Shown here one piece after another: positions 47,963 to 60,700 of a DNA stretch of 64,000 bases. This DNA comes from Niebla homalea (taxonomy: Eukaryota; Ascomycota; Lecanoromycetes; Lecanorales; Ramalinaceae). Each line of letters begins with the position of its first letter. The stretch's first letter is position 1. Where the stretch lies: the NCBI GenBank assembly GCA_019925105.1, contig JAHGAU010000001.1:2666001-2730000 (forward strand), in the 5' to 3' direction. The notes below the pieces were generated by a model. The model worked only from the letters and a program-made list of their open reading frames with translations, was not told the origin of the DNA and ran no database searches. A program made the translations under genes and the position numbers.

Positions 47963-50052
47963 ATGGCTGATCTACCTCCACACTACACCTCAGTGTGCAA
48001 TGGAGAACGAGCCATGATTCAATGCGATGGTGCCGCCGAAGACGGTGACACTGGAGACTTGATTGGTAGCTTTGATGACGACGCTGGCAATAGCGGGGGC
48101 GCCACCGGCACCGGGGATGCTGGGGATACCTGGGGGGCTAATGAGACTGAGGATGTAGGAGGAGAAGGTATTGCTGAATTGGCCGCTGGAGAGATGCCAG
48201 TTGGTGAGCAAGGGGCATGCCACCAGTATGTCCTTTTTCCCCAATTTCCTCCACTCCATGAATAACGTTTTCTAGGTGTGGTGAGATGGGTCACCAAGCA
48301 CGCGAGTGCCCATCTCGCCCTCCCATTGTTTGCTTCAACTGCAATGAAGAAGGGTGAGTCCATTTAGTTTTCCATTGCCCGTTGCCCCTTGAGTGACCCT
48401 GACATTGTTTAGCCATTTCATGGACGAATGTACCAAGGAACGAGTCAGGCGTCCCTACCTTGGAACCTGCCTCTTCTGCAAGACCAAAGGACACCATGTA
48501 GACAATTGTCCTACCAAGCCCGACGACTACGTTGCCGCTCCACTGAAATGCTTCGTTTGTCAACAAGAAGGCCATGCAGCTCGTGACTGTCCTGACCAGC
48601 CTCCCGCTTTGTGTTACAATTGCAAGCAAGAAGGCCATACAGCGGCCCAATGCTCACTAAATCGTATCTTTGACGACGTCCCTGATGTGGAAGCCGCTGA
48701 TGCGTGGCAAATGATGCTTGAAGCTGATACAGCCAAAGACCTTCGCGCATTTCGTGAGGTAAGCTATTCTCTCTTGCTAAGTCGAACTTCCATGGTGACT
48801 AAAGTCTGATAGGCCGTCCGTATCTACGCGAAGTCAGAACCTGACAGTACTTGGGTAAGCTTGGAAGAGGAATTCCGTAATCCTAAGAAGGGTCATACAT
48901 TCAGCATGTACATCATTGCTACAGTGAGTCCCTTCACCTTAGGATTTGACTTCCAACATCTAATGTCATTCATCCTCAAGGCAAAAGAACTGCCAGTCAC
49001 TCGTACATACATCAACCTGCAAGGCGAGCATAACAAAACCTATCAAGTCAACTTCTGTCTCAGTGACAAGCCCAAGCGAGCGCGCCAGAATGAAGGCTGG
49101 CCAGAATCCCCAGAGGAAAATATGGAGCGTCTCCAGGATGCAGGAATACCCATGGATCGAGGGGTCGTGCAATGCCTTCGTTGTGAAGGTATGCCCGCTT
49201 GAAAAGATCTTGAATCGTCTCATCTGACTTTTGACTTAGGACTCGGACACACCATCAGGGAATGCTTACAAGAAAAGCATGAAGATACTGAGCCAAAGTT
49301 CCCCTGCGTCAACTGCGGTGAAGAGGGTCATCGTCTTCGGCAATGCCCTAATCCACGCAAAGTCCGCGGCGGTACATGCCGCAATTGCAAGTAAGCTGAC
49401 TCCATTGAATTTTCCAAGGGAATCATGTTGACCAGCTGCGTCCAGTGAGGAGGGCCATAAGGCAAGCGAGTGCCCCAACCCACGAGACCTTTCAAAGGTC
49501 GAGTGCCGTAAATGCAATCAAAGTTCGTCTCTCTTTGACCAATGATCCGAGAATCCAGCTGACATCAACAGTGGGTCATTTTTCGAAGGAATGCCCAAAT
49601 GAGAAGTGCAAGAATTGTCTTGAGCCAGGACACATTGCCAAAGATTGCGACCAACCTCGTAACCCTGCCACCATTGTTTGCCGCAACTGTGAAGAAACTG
49701 GTCATATCGCAAAAGAGTGCCCGAAACCCAGGGACTGGAGCAAAGTCATTTGCTCTAACTGCCAAAAGCGTAAGGCTCCGGTCTAACCCACCTCGATCTG
49801 TTGACTGACATCGATCTAGCTGGTCATACTATCCGCCGCTGCAAGGAACCCATTGTGGAAGACACAAATGCTGGGGGCTTTGGTACCACCACGGCCGATC
49901 TCGCCCCAACTTCTGGGGACGGATGGGGTTCGGCCACCGCAACTGCTGAAGACAATGCAGCCTCGACTGAGGATGCCTTTGGAGCTGCAGAATCTGCTCC
50001 GGCTGCAGGCGACTGGGTTGCGACCGCCGAAGCCTCAGAGACTGGGTGGTAG
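47963..50052 (+). CDS. Protein with twelve CCHC zinc knuckles
   Basis: Nine exons: 47963-48225, 48276-48353, 48413-48758, 48813-48923, 48981-49188, 49240-49390, 49446-49522, 49572-49769, 49820-50052; 1665 nt, 554 residues, all junctions in phase. An acidic Gly-rich N-terminus precedes five CX2CX4HX4C knuckles (the first CHQCGEMGHQAREC), then a helical spacer of about 150 residues (DVEAADAWQMMLEADTAKDL, RIYAKSEPDSTWVSLEEEF), then seven more (CLRCEGLGHTIREC to CSNCQKPGHTIRRC), and an Ala/Trp-rich tail. Five introns interrupt knuckles, and each is rebuilt exactly by splicing. Related to fungal multi-knuckle proteins loosely called byr3/Gis2-like, which bind single-stranded nucleic acid; longer than Gis2, which has seven knuckles. 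Confidence 0.92.
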
Positions 50053-53000
50053 AAGAAAATCAACTCCTTCAATAGACACGTCGACAACTGGTCGCTCAGG
50101 CACGAGCAACAACCTTCCTCAAACAATTTCCCTCATTTTCAGTCAAATACCAAAGCAGCATTCCACTCACTCAATTCAGCTAACCAGAGCATTCAAACAC
50201 CATCGACAACCTCCACTCATTCGTTTCAACAAACAACAGCATTCAATCATCTTCACTTTTGCAGCAACTTCTGATACTCTCGGTCTCGAATACCACGTTC
50301 ATTGAACCTCTCGGTCTGGGACACGCCGATTTCAGTCAATCTTTCACTTCTTTATCTCACACTTCATCCAATCAGTGCTATTCAATCAGTTCAGCAAAGT
50401 CCAAGATACAGTTCAACACAGTCGCTTCTTCCAATCGTCTTCAGTCAGATCAGTTCACAGGGTGAGGAATTTGCACAATTCAATCAAGGCAGCAAGCAGC
50501 TGGCCAGACGGCGGAAGAACAAGGAGGAGGAAAAAATACAAAAGCACCAAAAAAAGAACATCGCAGGTATTTCCAAACATGCAAACATGCAGTCAAATAG
50601 GCATGAGATAGCTTTCCACACATCATTGCCATATTAAATCACTCTGTGCATTCATTGGTATTGTATGGACGATGAGCTGATGTAGCAGCTTGCTCGTAGA
50701 AATTGCGAAGTCGCGCGCTGAAACCTTTGTCCTCCACCATGCCCCTTCTCGGAACATCACAATATCTTTGCACAATTCCCTTCAAATTCGTGCATCTCTT
50801 CTGCCATTTTGCATGCCTCCTTACGTCCGCGCTTGCTACACTACAGGAGTCGATTGTCATTCAGCTCGCCTCTGCCGGCTTCTCGCACGGATCGACTGGA
50901 GGTGGACCAATGACCCTCCAAATTCGCTCCTATCCACCGTGTCCTCGAAACATATTAGGGCAATCAGAGTGCTGGCTTGTGAGACTCCTTGGTAAGGGGC
51001 CGTGGGCACTGAAAGATCCAGGGGTCCGAAGCTCGTTCCTGCCGGGCTCCCTTGGACTGACGTGGAGCAGGTCTTTGACGACGCAGATAGGGATGCGAAG
51101 AGGTGGACAAAAAAGACCAGGCTTCGAACGGTGTAGGGGGCTGTGACATCCAGGCCGACCGCATCTCTACACATCGACAGTCTCAAGGCTGGTGGAGGCA
51201 AGATTTGGGGCATGGCTTCTCTCCGTGGTGGAGAGTGAACACGGCATCCTCATGAGCCTGATCGAGCGAGCACGGTCCCTGGAAATCTTTGAGATGGAAG
51301 TTACTTGCCAAATGGAGCTGACAGTCATCTACCTCCAGCAAAACGCCACGAGGGGCAAGTGTGAAAAGGTTGAGAATATTGGTATGACACCGTGAGGCAG
51401 CCATGCTCGACGTTTCCACCGGCCCTGAAGCCCCAGGAAAAAATTGAGTAGAGAGAGAGGAGGGGCATAATTACAAGAGGACAAGGAAAAGGACACAAGA
51501 AGCAGTTGGGCTTACGCTTGGGCTGCACCGTGCTGGCTCGATGTCTCCCTCTGGCGCTACTTGCTTTCAGAGCAACAAGTCCGTCCACCTCTTTAGGCCC
51601 GCTGCCTTCTCTACCGCCTTCGAGGCCTACAGAAACAGACTGAGCGCTAGTCGTGGCGGCGACCAAATTAAAAAGATTGGGTACAAAAGCTCAACAGCTG
51701 CTCCCTGCCGTGCGGCGTGGCAGCTTCGATTGTGTTGGGCTGACTGGCTCCAGCAGGTGATTGACGATACATTGAGGCATCAAGAGGCGGACGGCAACAC
51801 TTCTCAGCGGTCTGAGAGGACCGGAGTAATATTCTGGGCTTTTACGAAAGGGGGCAGTATGCCTTAGCAAAGGAGGAGAAGAATATGTATCAGCACAAGA
51901 TCGCACATCAGGGGAAGAGCAGCAGCAAGATGAAAGGATGAGTAAGGAGGAGAAGCAGCAGAAATAACCAAAGGAGAAGAGAAAGCAAATATGGGCTCTC
52001 ACATGCCCACGCTGCGTGTCTTCCCCATGGCTTATACCCTTCGATCCTGCTCCAGCAGCTAACTTGGCTTGTCCAATTATTATAGACTCCTCTCCTCACC
52101 TTCGCTCTCACATCTTGTTCGAGAGACCAGAGTCCCGGTCCGGGCACCGACCAAAGCCTTTGCCTGAAGATATGGTACGATCGAGAGATCTGAAAGTGAG
52201 GCCATATCGGGGCCATTCTGGCGAAAGATGTGGCTCGGGGCCTCTGGCTCTTGACAATCATATCTTACAGAGGGACCGGCATGAAGAGCGAGGAGCCGGG
52301 TACAATCGAAAGATAATGAGATGAGATGGAAATGGGCTCCCCGTAACAAGGCCATTGGATCACACTTCCGGAACTGGCGAAAGAGAGGCTGGCTGGCTGC
52401 CAGACCCGTTCGCAACAGACAAGGGGAAAAGGGTAGTCCTGGAAGCACCACGGTCGAAGGCTGAGAAGAGTGGGGAGCAAAAGGAGTGGTGGAAATCTAG
52501 AGTAGACCGACCATGAGAGTGACACGGGGTTTACAAGACAAAAGCGATACAAGAGGGCAGCAGATATCAGAACAACGAGGGGGAAAAGAGGCGGGTGAAG
52601 TGAGCATGAGAGGCAGGACTCTAGCAAAAAGCTGGGCTTGAAGGAGAGGCCATGGCAAAGAGATGGCAGGTTGAAATCATAATAGCAGGGAAAAAAGCTT
52701 AGAGGGAATTCGAAGGCGAGGGCAGGTACGACTTCATAGAGGACCACAGTCTCCAGGAACGACCAAAACTACATTCGAATACCTCAGCACACACTCTTAT
52801 CTGCAAATGGAAGGGGCGAGATCCATCTGGACACTGCATAGACAAAGCAAAACATGCTCTCTTCTCCCATCAAGGATCTTTACCGCGAATAGAGGTCGCC
52901 CTTCATGGACCTTGCTTATATCTGTCCTTCTCTGTCTCCGCTCCCTGCTATCTATCGAAAGCTTCTTGAGACCCCTTGCGCTCCCTGCTCATCATGGGGT

Positions 53001-53466
53001 TTGATAAGGTATGTGAACGGGTTTGTTGTTTGTGTGACCCACTTCAGAAATGCAGGTAGCCACTGCAGGTCGCCATCAGCCCATGTCCAGAAGATACCAG
53101 ATTGTCAGCATCACTTCTACACGTAGTCAAAAGTGGTAAAGCCCCCCCCTCTCTCTCTATCTCTCGGTGGCGGTGACGGCATCGGTCAGATACTACAGCT
53201 TGCATGTGATCACGCAGTAAAAGGACTGCGGGAGACAGCTAAGAGCCCGAGTCCGAGAGATGGAGGCATTGGATCGACCATCACAAGAAGAATTGATGAG
53301 CTACGAGATTCCTCGCGCTCCTTAACAGACTCGTCCCAAAGCCACCTCAACCCAAATCGCGCATTCTGTCCCTGCTCTTGAGCTGCCTCTTCAACTCGTT
53401 AACCCGTACCTGCCCCAAAATATTTTTCCAACCTATAGCCTCCCCTCTTGCCCCTTCCATTAGCTC
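50053..53466. other. Gene-poor region
   Basis: Over 3.4 kb with many short overlapping frames on both strands. A minus-strand frame at 52265-52747 is rich in Leu/Pro/Ser and matches the C/T-rich composition of that stretch rather than a family. A (CT)n-like run with C8 lies near 53142-53160. No transposon protein, terminal repeat or RNA gene recognised. Confidence 0.4.
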
Positions 53467-53469
53467 CAG

Positions 53470-54394
53470 CTATGCAGTAAGATACACCTCATTCCCCGTC
53501 AAAGGATCGGACAAACGCCCGTCCGCAAAGGCTTGCTCCAAGCAACGATGCCACACATGATTGCTTGCGTCCGTGTAGGCTCCCGTATCTGAGTTCCTAG
53601 CCGTGACGTGGCTGGATCTGCGAGGTTGGCGATGAGAGTCTAGTATACCAAGAGGGTGGATTGATAAAACCGACATAGACAGTGGCAGCGTCCATGGTGT
53701 CTGTGGATCGTTGTCTTTTGACTCGCCGATGGAGTCAATCGGTCTTCTGATCGTGCGAAGAGGAGAACCATCGAGCTTTTGTAGGTGACCCGGTTGCGGA
53801 GCAGGCTTATCTGAGCTATCGACAACGTCATGGTTGGCATGTTGGTGGAGGAGCTTCAGTTGATGTGTTTCGAAGGTGTCTTCCCTAAATCCGGGATTGT
53901 ATTGAACGTGATATAAAGCTGAGCTGCATAGTCGTGCGCTTTGTCGGTCTGCTCAAGGTAGAGTAACGGCCGCTGGTGTACAGTGTCCCGTTGATGAGGC
54001 GTGGGAAGGGCGCCCATCCTATCGACCAGGGCATACGTGGAAATTGAAGTGAGGGTGACATCGATTTTGGATAAGTCTTTGTACACGGCAGATCCTGGTA
54101 TGATCCTTCTCGATGACTAGCTGTATCAATTTTGCGCAAGGTCGATTCCATGCCATCAAATACACTCTGGACGTATCATTCCAGCCTTCGTCCCTGCTGA
54201 GCTAGATCCGTTGGGTGTCTAATATTCATCGTCAAATTTACCAGAATCGACTGACAGATCTTGCAGCTATTCGCTTCTCCCAATATCTCACTTTCAGATG
54301 AAAGCGTCTGAAGGTCGGATAATGCACTCCACTTAGTATCAGGCGTGGGAAGATCACCTTGCCGGGGAGGAACGATGCTCGACTCCCGAGACAA
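53470..54394 (-). pseudogene. Unknown protein gene with one-base frame break
   Basis: Two exons proposed on the minus strand: 54394-54242 (MSRESSIVPPRQGD to CKICQSIL) and 54116 onward (SSRRIIPGSAVYKDLSKIDV, STYALVDRMGALPTPHQRD, AAQLYITFNTIPDLG), with a 125-nt in-phase intron. After IPDLG the natural reading switches one frame at a CCC run on the plus strand (53883-53885): EDTFETHQLKLLHQHANHD continues to NHVWHRCLEQAFADGRLSD and a stop at 53470. No domain recognised. The CKIC pair could be part of a metal site. One more base in the run would give a protein of about 270-300 residues. Either pseudogene or sequence error. Confidence 0.4.
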
Positions 54395-54661
54395 TGACTC
54401 TATTCGATATGAAGCTCCTAAGACATGGACTGATTCAGGTAAGAAGTCTCTCTGATTCGCTTACCCGCACATATTGGAAGGCGCTGATGCTGCTGTTGCG
54501 TAGGACTTTGCTAAGGATGATGGACCCGGCGGCTTCGACGACCTCATGGAGGTCGCTCGTGATCACTTTCCGCACTTCGCCGGTACCCGTGAAAATGCAG
54601 AGCTGATTGAACAGTTCAGCGTAGCCTTGATGGCCAATCTTGCCTGCGCGTCGGATAGTTG
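54383..54661 (+). pseudogene. Coding-like fragment, unknown
   Basis: Plus-strand sequence reads RYEAPKTWTDS, followed after a GTAAGA...TAG intron-like gap by DFAKDDGPGGFDDLMEVARD and ENAELIEQFSVALMANL. Both parts look protein-like, but the splice phase is off by one base and the frame stops at once after MANLACASDS. Its first codons overlap the start of the opposite-strand gene. Probably a gene remnant. Confidence 0.25.
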
Positions 54662-55395
54662 AGGTAAGTTTGATTGGAAATTTTCGTTGGGAAGATGCAG
54701 GCCAGCTACTGCAGCGTCTTCCTCCTCGTTGATGTTCTTAGCCTTGGACTTTGTGGTCATGGATGTCCGCATTCGGAATGAACACCGGGTTGCAAATCGA
54801 GGTCTTCGAGGTTGACATGGTGTAGGATACGGTCTTGTAGAAAAAAGGAAGGCCCTGGGTTAGCGGGTCACCTTTCTTGTCTACTCACGACAATGATACA
54901 GAATGAATGAAATCCACGCGAGATCTGTACACTTCGATGAACACGAGTATCGAATTCAGACCAAGCTTGGCGAGTGGGGGACGCGGGTTCAAAGACAAGC
55001 TGGATTCGAATGCCTACAGATTGATGGCGCTAGTGCTACTAGCCGCTTTCAAAAAGTCGTACCATTGCTGTGTTTTCTGACCGAATTGGCACTTTGCTGT
55101 GCAGAAGGGGAAGACAAATGCTTCAGTATGAGTGGCAATCAGGACTGCTTCTATAGAGCCTCAACTTAGGAGATAGGGACAGCCAACAGCAGCCCAGGAT
55201 ACAAGACAGCCACCTCCGATCCTCCAATGGCCGGATCTTCGCTTCCTCCGATCTATGAATGATTAGCCAATGGCCATCATAACAGCACGCCTCCATACTC
55301 TTTCAAGGAGAAAATGGAGCTGCCAAGCCCTTGGAGTCTGTTGGGGAATAGCGGGTCATATACACAACCATTGGCGTGAGGAAAACGAGCGCATA

Positions 55396-55909
55396 CTACT
55401 GATACTTCTCGAGCTCTTCGGCACAGGCTTCTCCCTTTGCCTCGAAACCTCCGTGTGGCTCCCAGCTGACGACCCAGGTTCCATGCAGAAGGTGGTTCTG
55501 GGTAACTGCCTTACGCTTGGCCTCCCACTCTGGCTGGCTTCTTCCATAGCAGAGGAGGTACGTTCGAGGATCGTTTTGTCGGCCTGTGGTCGTCCCAGTG
55601 GAAAGCTCCAGCTTCGTGATCATTGAAAGGACTAGGCAGTATTAGGTCCAAGCCCCCCAATGGGGGCTGAAGAACATACCTCAGGAAAGCTTTTGGCGTA
55701 CTCTTTGCGCATCTGCTTAGGAGCTCTAACACATGCTCGTTCACTTTGTATGCGTTATCCTTTGATTCTATCATTGCCAAAAAAGCCTCTAGAATAGACA
55801 TTTTATCCGTATCGATTGGATTGGATTGAGCTAAAGCCTTGTTTCTATTATGCCGAAGGAGGCTGTGGTTACTCGAGTGTCTGTTCACGGCGTTGGCAAT
55901 TTGCTTCAA
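55396..55909 (-). pseudogene. Decayed unknown gene
   Basis: Minus strand. Starts MKQIANAVNRHSSNH, continues MSILEAFLAMIESKDNAYKV and NEHVLELL; then the natural reading moves one frame (KQMRKEYAKSFPE) at the plus-strand TT at 55717-55718, and after a 47-nt GT-AG gap one frame again (MITKLELSTGTTTGRQNDPR to GFEAKGEACAEELEKYQ, stop at 55396). I could not make a frame-keeping model. Pieces look like one protein of about 155 residues. No family recognised. Confidence 0.35.
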
Positions 55910-56567
55910 CTTGGCTGCTCACTTGGCCTCCTTCTGCTCGAGCCAAGGAAGCGTAGCCTCATTTCGTTAGGGGAGCTTTGACTGATCCTGCTCCAACTGG
56001 GACGATGTGTTCAAGACGTCACTGCGTCAGGTCAGAGCTCGTTATCTGGATGGTGGGTTGTTTCCTTTTCCCTGGAAAAGCGGCTGGTCACGATCCAGGA
56101 AGAAAGCATGAGAGGGTAAATGATAGGCATGATGGCGGCAACGGAATTGTACTGTGGACGGCGGAAATACATCACACCAAGTGGAACAAGCGTTGGGAGG
56201 CATAATGAAAGTATTAGAAACATTGAGAAGGGCAGAAACGGTGAAAGCCGGACGACGGTACGGCAAGGATAGATTGGCAGATATACTTCGAAGAAACCGA
56301 GAGTATTGGTGGCGTCGATGCTTGGAAAGTCTGAACGCCACAAAGGAGATGATAAGGATGTTCAATTGATTGGAGCTCGTACTGGATGTCTGAGTACAGC
56401 CCCGTGTACGGCTATGGCAGGAAGGAGGCCACGCTTGGGGGCGCCAGTGCCTGTGCCATTTTCTAGTATACATGGATTTTTTCTGCAGCTCTTTTCCAGC
56501 TTATTGCCGTCAAGGCTTGATCTCCGTATGCAAGGCCTTTTCCTCCACGCTCCTCTTCCCACTTCTC

Positions 56568-57215
56568 TCATCCTAGGTCTTCCGCTTGATTTTCATCTTC
56601 TTGCGTGTCCTGCTGTACAAATCCTCCAAACATACCGGCAGCGGTCGCTCCACCGTCGTCACCTCCAGCGATGGTGGTCTGGAGCTGCAGCAGGCTTTCC
56701 TGCTCTCTGCCCCAGGCGTAAGCCGCCAGCCCGAGGGCGTGGTGTCTCTTGGCCAGGAGGTAAACTCGACGGTGGAATCCCACCTGACAAGTGTTCTGAG
56801 TGACGAGTTGGTGGTTCCAAGTCTCGCCATCGGAGAGCTCCGTATACTTCCCCAAGTACAAGAACTCCAGCAGACAGAGGACAACTTTGTTGTCCTCGTT
56901 GCTCAGGTCGAGAACATTGCAATATCCATGCTAGGCATGTCTCAGTAAAGGACGATCTTCCGTGCTGTCATGAAGTAAGGTGTCACTAACCTCGGGACTG
57001 TAGCGGACGAGCAATGCCATTGAAGGCACTTGTGCCAGCAGGACGAAGTAATGGATGTGGAAGGTCCGAGAATGCTCCAGTAAGACCGTGAGGTCAACAC
57101 CCATTCCACACAAGGCAAGTCTATTACCATTTCTGTCAGTATGATTTGGAGTACCAGCCAGAAGCAGAGAGACTTACGCCCACATTTGGGGACCGAGACT
57201 GTTGAGTGAATCCAT
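56568..57215 (-). CDS. BTB/POZ-domain protein
   Basis: Three exons on the minus strand (57215-57178, 57120-56991, 56930-56568; 531 nt, 176 residues). The BTB pattern is visible: GMGVDLTVLLEHSRTFHIHY, FVLLAQVPSMALLVRYSPE, then NVLDLSNEDNKVVLCLLEFL and YLGKYTELSD, as in fungal BTB proteins that lack other domains. A helical segment (YLLAKRHHALGLAAYA) follows, similar to the BACK-like stretch after many BTBs, and an acidic tail. Fungal genomes carry many such paralogues, often of unknown role; some act as Cul3 adaptors. The start codon sits at the edge of a tandem repeat. Confidence 0.75.
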
Positions 57216-57225
57216 TTTGTGGTGA

Positions 57226-57735
57226 TGCTCAATGGAAGGGACGGACACTGTCAAAGCGAGTAGCGGAACGTGACACGAAGGTTTATGGCACGTATAGTTC
57301 GAAGATCTTGAATTGGAGACGTCAATGCGACAGTGGTTGGTTTTTCAAGAAAGAAGTTGAATAAATGTATGTCGAGTATGTTGAGAAAGTGTAGTGAAGT
57401 TCAAGTGAAGGGACTGACGCTGTCGAAGCCGGCAGCGAAACGTGACACGGTGCTTCTATGCCACGTACAGTTCGAAGATTTTGAACTGGAGACGTCAATG
57501 CGACAGTGGTTGGATTGTTCAAGACAGAAGTTGGAGAAATGTGTAACGGCTATGTTGAGAAAGTGTAGTGATGCTCAAGGGAAGGAACCGACGCTGTCGA
57601 AGCTGGCAGCGAAATGTAAGACGAGTCTTCTATGGGACGTACAGTTCGAAGATCTTGAATTAAAGACGTCGGTGCAACAGTGATTTGCTTGTTCGAGGAA
57701 GAAGTTGAATCAATGTATGCGGACACGCTGAGAAA
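57226..57735. repeat. Tandem repeat of about 173 bp, about three copies
   Basis: The marker TTCGAAGAT recurs at 57299, 57471 and 57645 (spacings 172 and 174 bp), and GAGAAAGTGTAGTGA-type blocks recur between them. Copies are diverged (roughly 80-85 percent by eye). On the plus strand two units read in one open frame of 58 codons per unit (57333-57683); the third copy has TGA where the others have TGG. The array lies directly upstream of the BTB start codon on the minus strand and its last, partial copy runs up to that codon. Confidence 0.85.
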
Positions 57736-57745
57736 GTGCGAAAAT

Positions 57746-60700
57746 TTTCGTCAACAACACAGGAAAACAACAAGAAATGAATTCGTCACACGAAGTTTAG
57801 CGCTACCCCTGACGGATTGGGCGACAGCATCTCCTAGCTTGCACTTCCAAAATTCCCACCGACTTGTGAGAGAGTCTGCCGTCACCGCACCTTTATGCCC
57901 CGTGAAGCTCCTGGTGCGAATGTCTCAAAGGGAGGACTTCCTTATTGGCACATTCCACTTTGCGAAGAATTTTTTAGAGGTTTCTTGGGACTCCGGAAGG
58001 AGAGGCCATTATAGCATTCCCAGCATAATTCTTGGAATTTGAAATCCGTCAGCCGCTGAATCATGCATGCTTGGACATCCATGTTATCCTATAAGTAAAC
58101 CAGACAATGCTCCCTGCAATCGTTCCAGGAATCTGGAACCGCGACGTGTGGACGCACTGACTCTGGTGACGAGAATGGCTTTCCAGAGGTCTCAGAGCTG
58201 CTACTTTCGGTACTGGAAGACGCACGACCTACATGGGGTATATATATATACCGAAGAAATGGTCGAGAGTGGGGCTGCTCAGATGCACGATTCTCTAGAG
58301 AGCCAGCCGATTGGCGCGATTACCCAGCACAGGGGATGTGATCTTGACGCTTCCGCAAGAAAGGTGCTCCGATGAGAGCATGGAGAGGCCCTTCTAGAAT
58401 AAGGCTATGTCGTGAAGCTATTTAAGACCCGTACGGGAGAAGTGGGCTGCTCAGGGAGGAAAAAGGTAAAAAGACAGGGGATGTTCGCCAGCATGTATGG
58501 CAGCCGACAGACCCAAGCTATTCGTGCAAAGACTAGGAGAGGAAGTGGAGAATCAGATGGCCGGTCATATCACGAGGAGCGTGAGGAACAGCAAGACGCA
58601 AAGTCTCGAGGCAGAAGGCAGCGAAAAAGACACAACGACGAACAAAGAGCTCTGTGAGAAGTATCTCAAAGAGAACGAACGGTGGAACGGGTGTCCACAG
58701 CCACTGAGGCCGAGTTGGTTGCCCACAGGAAGATGCGGCGAAAATGAAATTAAGGAGAGCACATGGGAAAGGGTCAAAGGGCGAAAGAGTACGGCAAGAA
58801 GACAATAGCGAGAATGCCCACCAGCGTGTCGAAGTCACCGCAAACATCTTACTTGGCAAGCTTTGACGAGATAAGCAGTAATGTCAAGCGAGCTGACAAT
58901 TTTGGCAGGGGTTCCAGCATCAACTTGAGCGGTGTGCTCCAATTCACAGGGCCAGCGAACAATTGAAGACAGCAGCAGCAGATGACCCACAAAGTAGGCA
59001 AGGAGTAGGGACTAGGTAGAGACAGATGTGAAGAAGGAGCGAGGAAGAAAAGAGATTTTGGATTTAGGTCAATGTCTCCGAGCCGACAGCAAGCCTTTAG
59101 AACTCATGGAGGATTCTTTTACTTGTACAAAATCTGCCTCCGCATCTCAGAACGCTCCATCTTCCCCACATATCTTTCGCCAGAAACAGCAGACTTCGAA
59201 GTAAAGCCCATGTCTTTAGAACCCTATCGTTGCTCGGTGGGCCCATGCTTTTCTTCCTGCCCGTGACTACATTGAGGCTGAATTTTCATCCATCTTGAAC
59301 CATGATTGTATATGTCCGTCTCTTTTTCCATTCCTTGCCAACACAACTCGCTAAAAGAATTTTTCTTGCCCATCAGGGTACCAGAGGAAGTACATAGCGT
59401 GTTTGATGTTTGCGGAGGTCCTTCAGAACGTAGGTAGCCGCTGCATGCAGCCGTTGTTGCCTTTCTAGAAGACTCCGCATTTTCAGCATCTCTTCTGCCT
59501 GCTGTCAAACATTGTTCGACCCTCAAACAGCAGTCACGCTGTCGGTCAGAGCCTAAGATTTCTTAGTACTCACAAAAGCCGACCAGAGGTCCCTCAAAAA
59601 GGTGCTATTCTCAGACGCAAACCATCTGAATCGGAACAACTCATAGGTATGTATGGGCTGCCACTTGCAATGCTTTTAATCCGGGGCATACCTTCTCAGA
59701 TATTGACAATGCTGAGTACAGGTAAGGCTTGACGTTGGGGAGACTGACTGTGAAATGCCTTCATATCCCCTTGAAGGGCTGTGGTACGGTCGTCCATGTG
59801 GCAAATCGGTGCTGTTGACGACGATCGTTGACCTAAGAGTACGAAACGTGATTAGCCAGTCCTCCTGCTTGTCCCCAAAATGGCTTTTGCTCGAACGGGA
59901 TGTTACTCTGTTGTCAAAACGGATTGACCTTTGATGAAGGTCGAGAAGAAGGATGGGAAGCATGGGAAGCATGGGACTGATAGTGGTATGTACTCAATCA
60001 TTAGGACAATTATTCCCGTATGGCGGCCTCTTGCTTCGTAAAATAAACATACTTGGTAACCCGATTATCTCGCTGGTATTTTTTCAAGCAAGCTACAGGA
60101 TCATCCCTATTCGCTTCTGAGTACTCCGGGCTGCCGCTGAGTGTCGCAAGTTCTAATTGAACGATTCATCAAAGTCAGCCATTTCTGTTGCTCGCCGCCA
60201 ATATACATAAAGGTTCTTTTTCTAGATGGCCAATGCCTGGCTGGTGAGTAACTACCACTATACGTCGTAGTTCGATCCAATCGCATACATAAATCTTTGC
60301 TCTCCCGAAGCCTAAATGCCTTCATGTGGGCGTTGGGTCTCCATCACCCCAGCAAGGATCCGATATAGATCTGAAGATCAAGCAAAGAAAGCAGAATCGA
60401 TGGACTGACAGTCGGGCACTCCCCCTCAGACATTTAATCTTTGACTTAGTATAGCAAGCTCTTGTTGATCCGCCACTTGAGCTTCAGAGCCTCCTTCCCC
60501 GCCTCCACGTATTGATATCGTACTGATTGAAGATTTGCCCTTCCTTAGCCTTGAAGGTCTGGAGGACACTCCGGCGATAAGGTTGATCGTTGCCATACGA
60601 TATGTGAGTCTCGAGCGGCTGATCACTACGCCTGTCCTGGAATTTTGGAAATCCTATATTGTCAGCCATCTGGTTTACTTGATGTTCAAGATTAAAACAT

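Noticed and set aside
52265..52747. 160-codon hydrophobic minus-strand frame
   Set aside because: Composition follows a C/T-rich strand; no membrane protein family recognised and no supporting exons.
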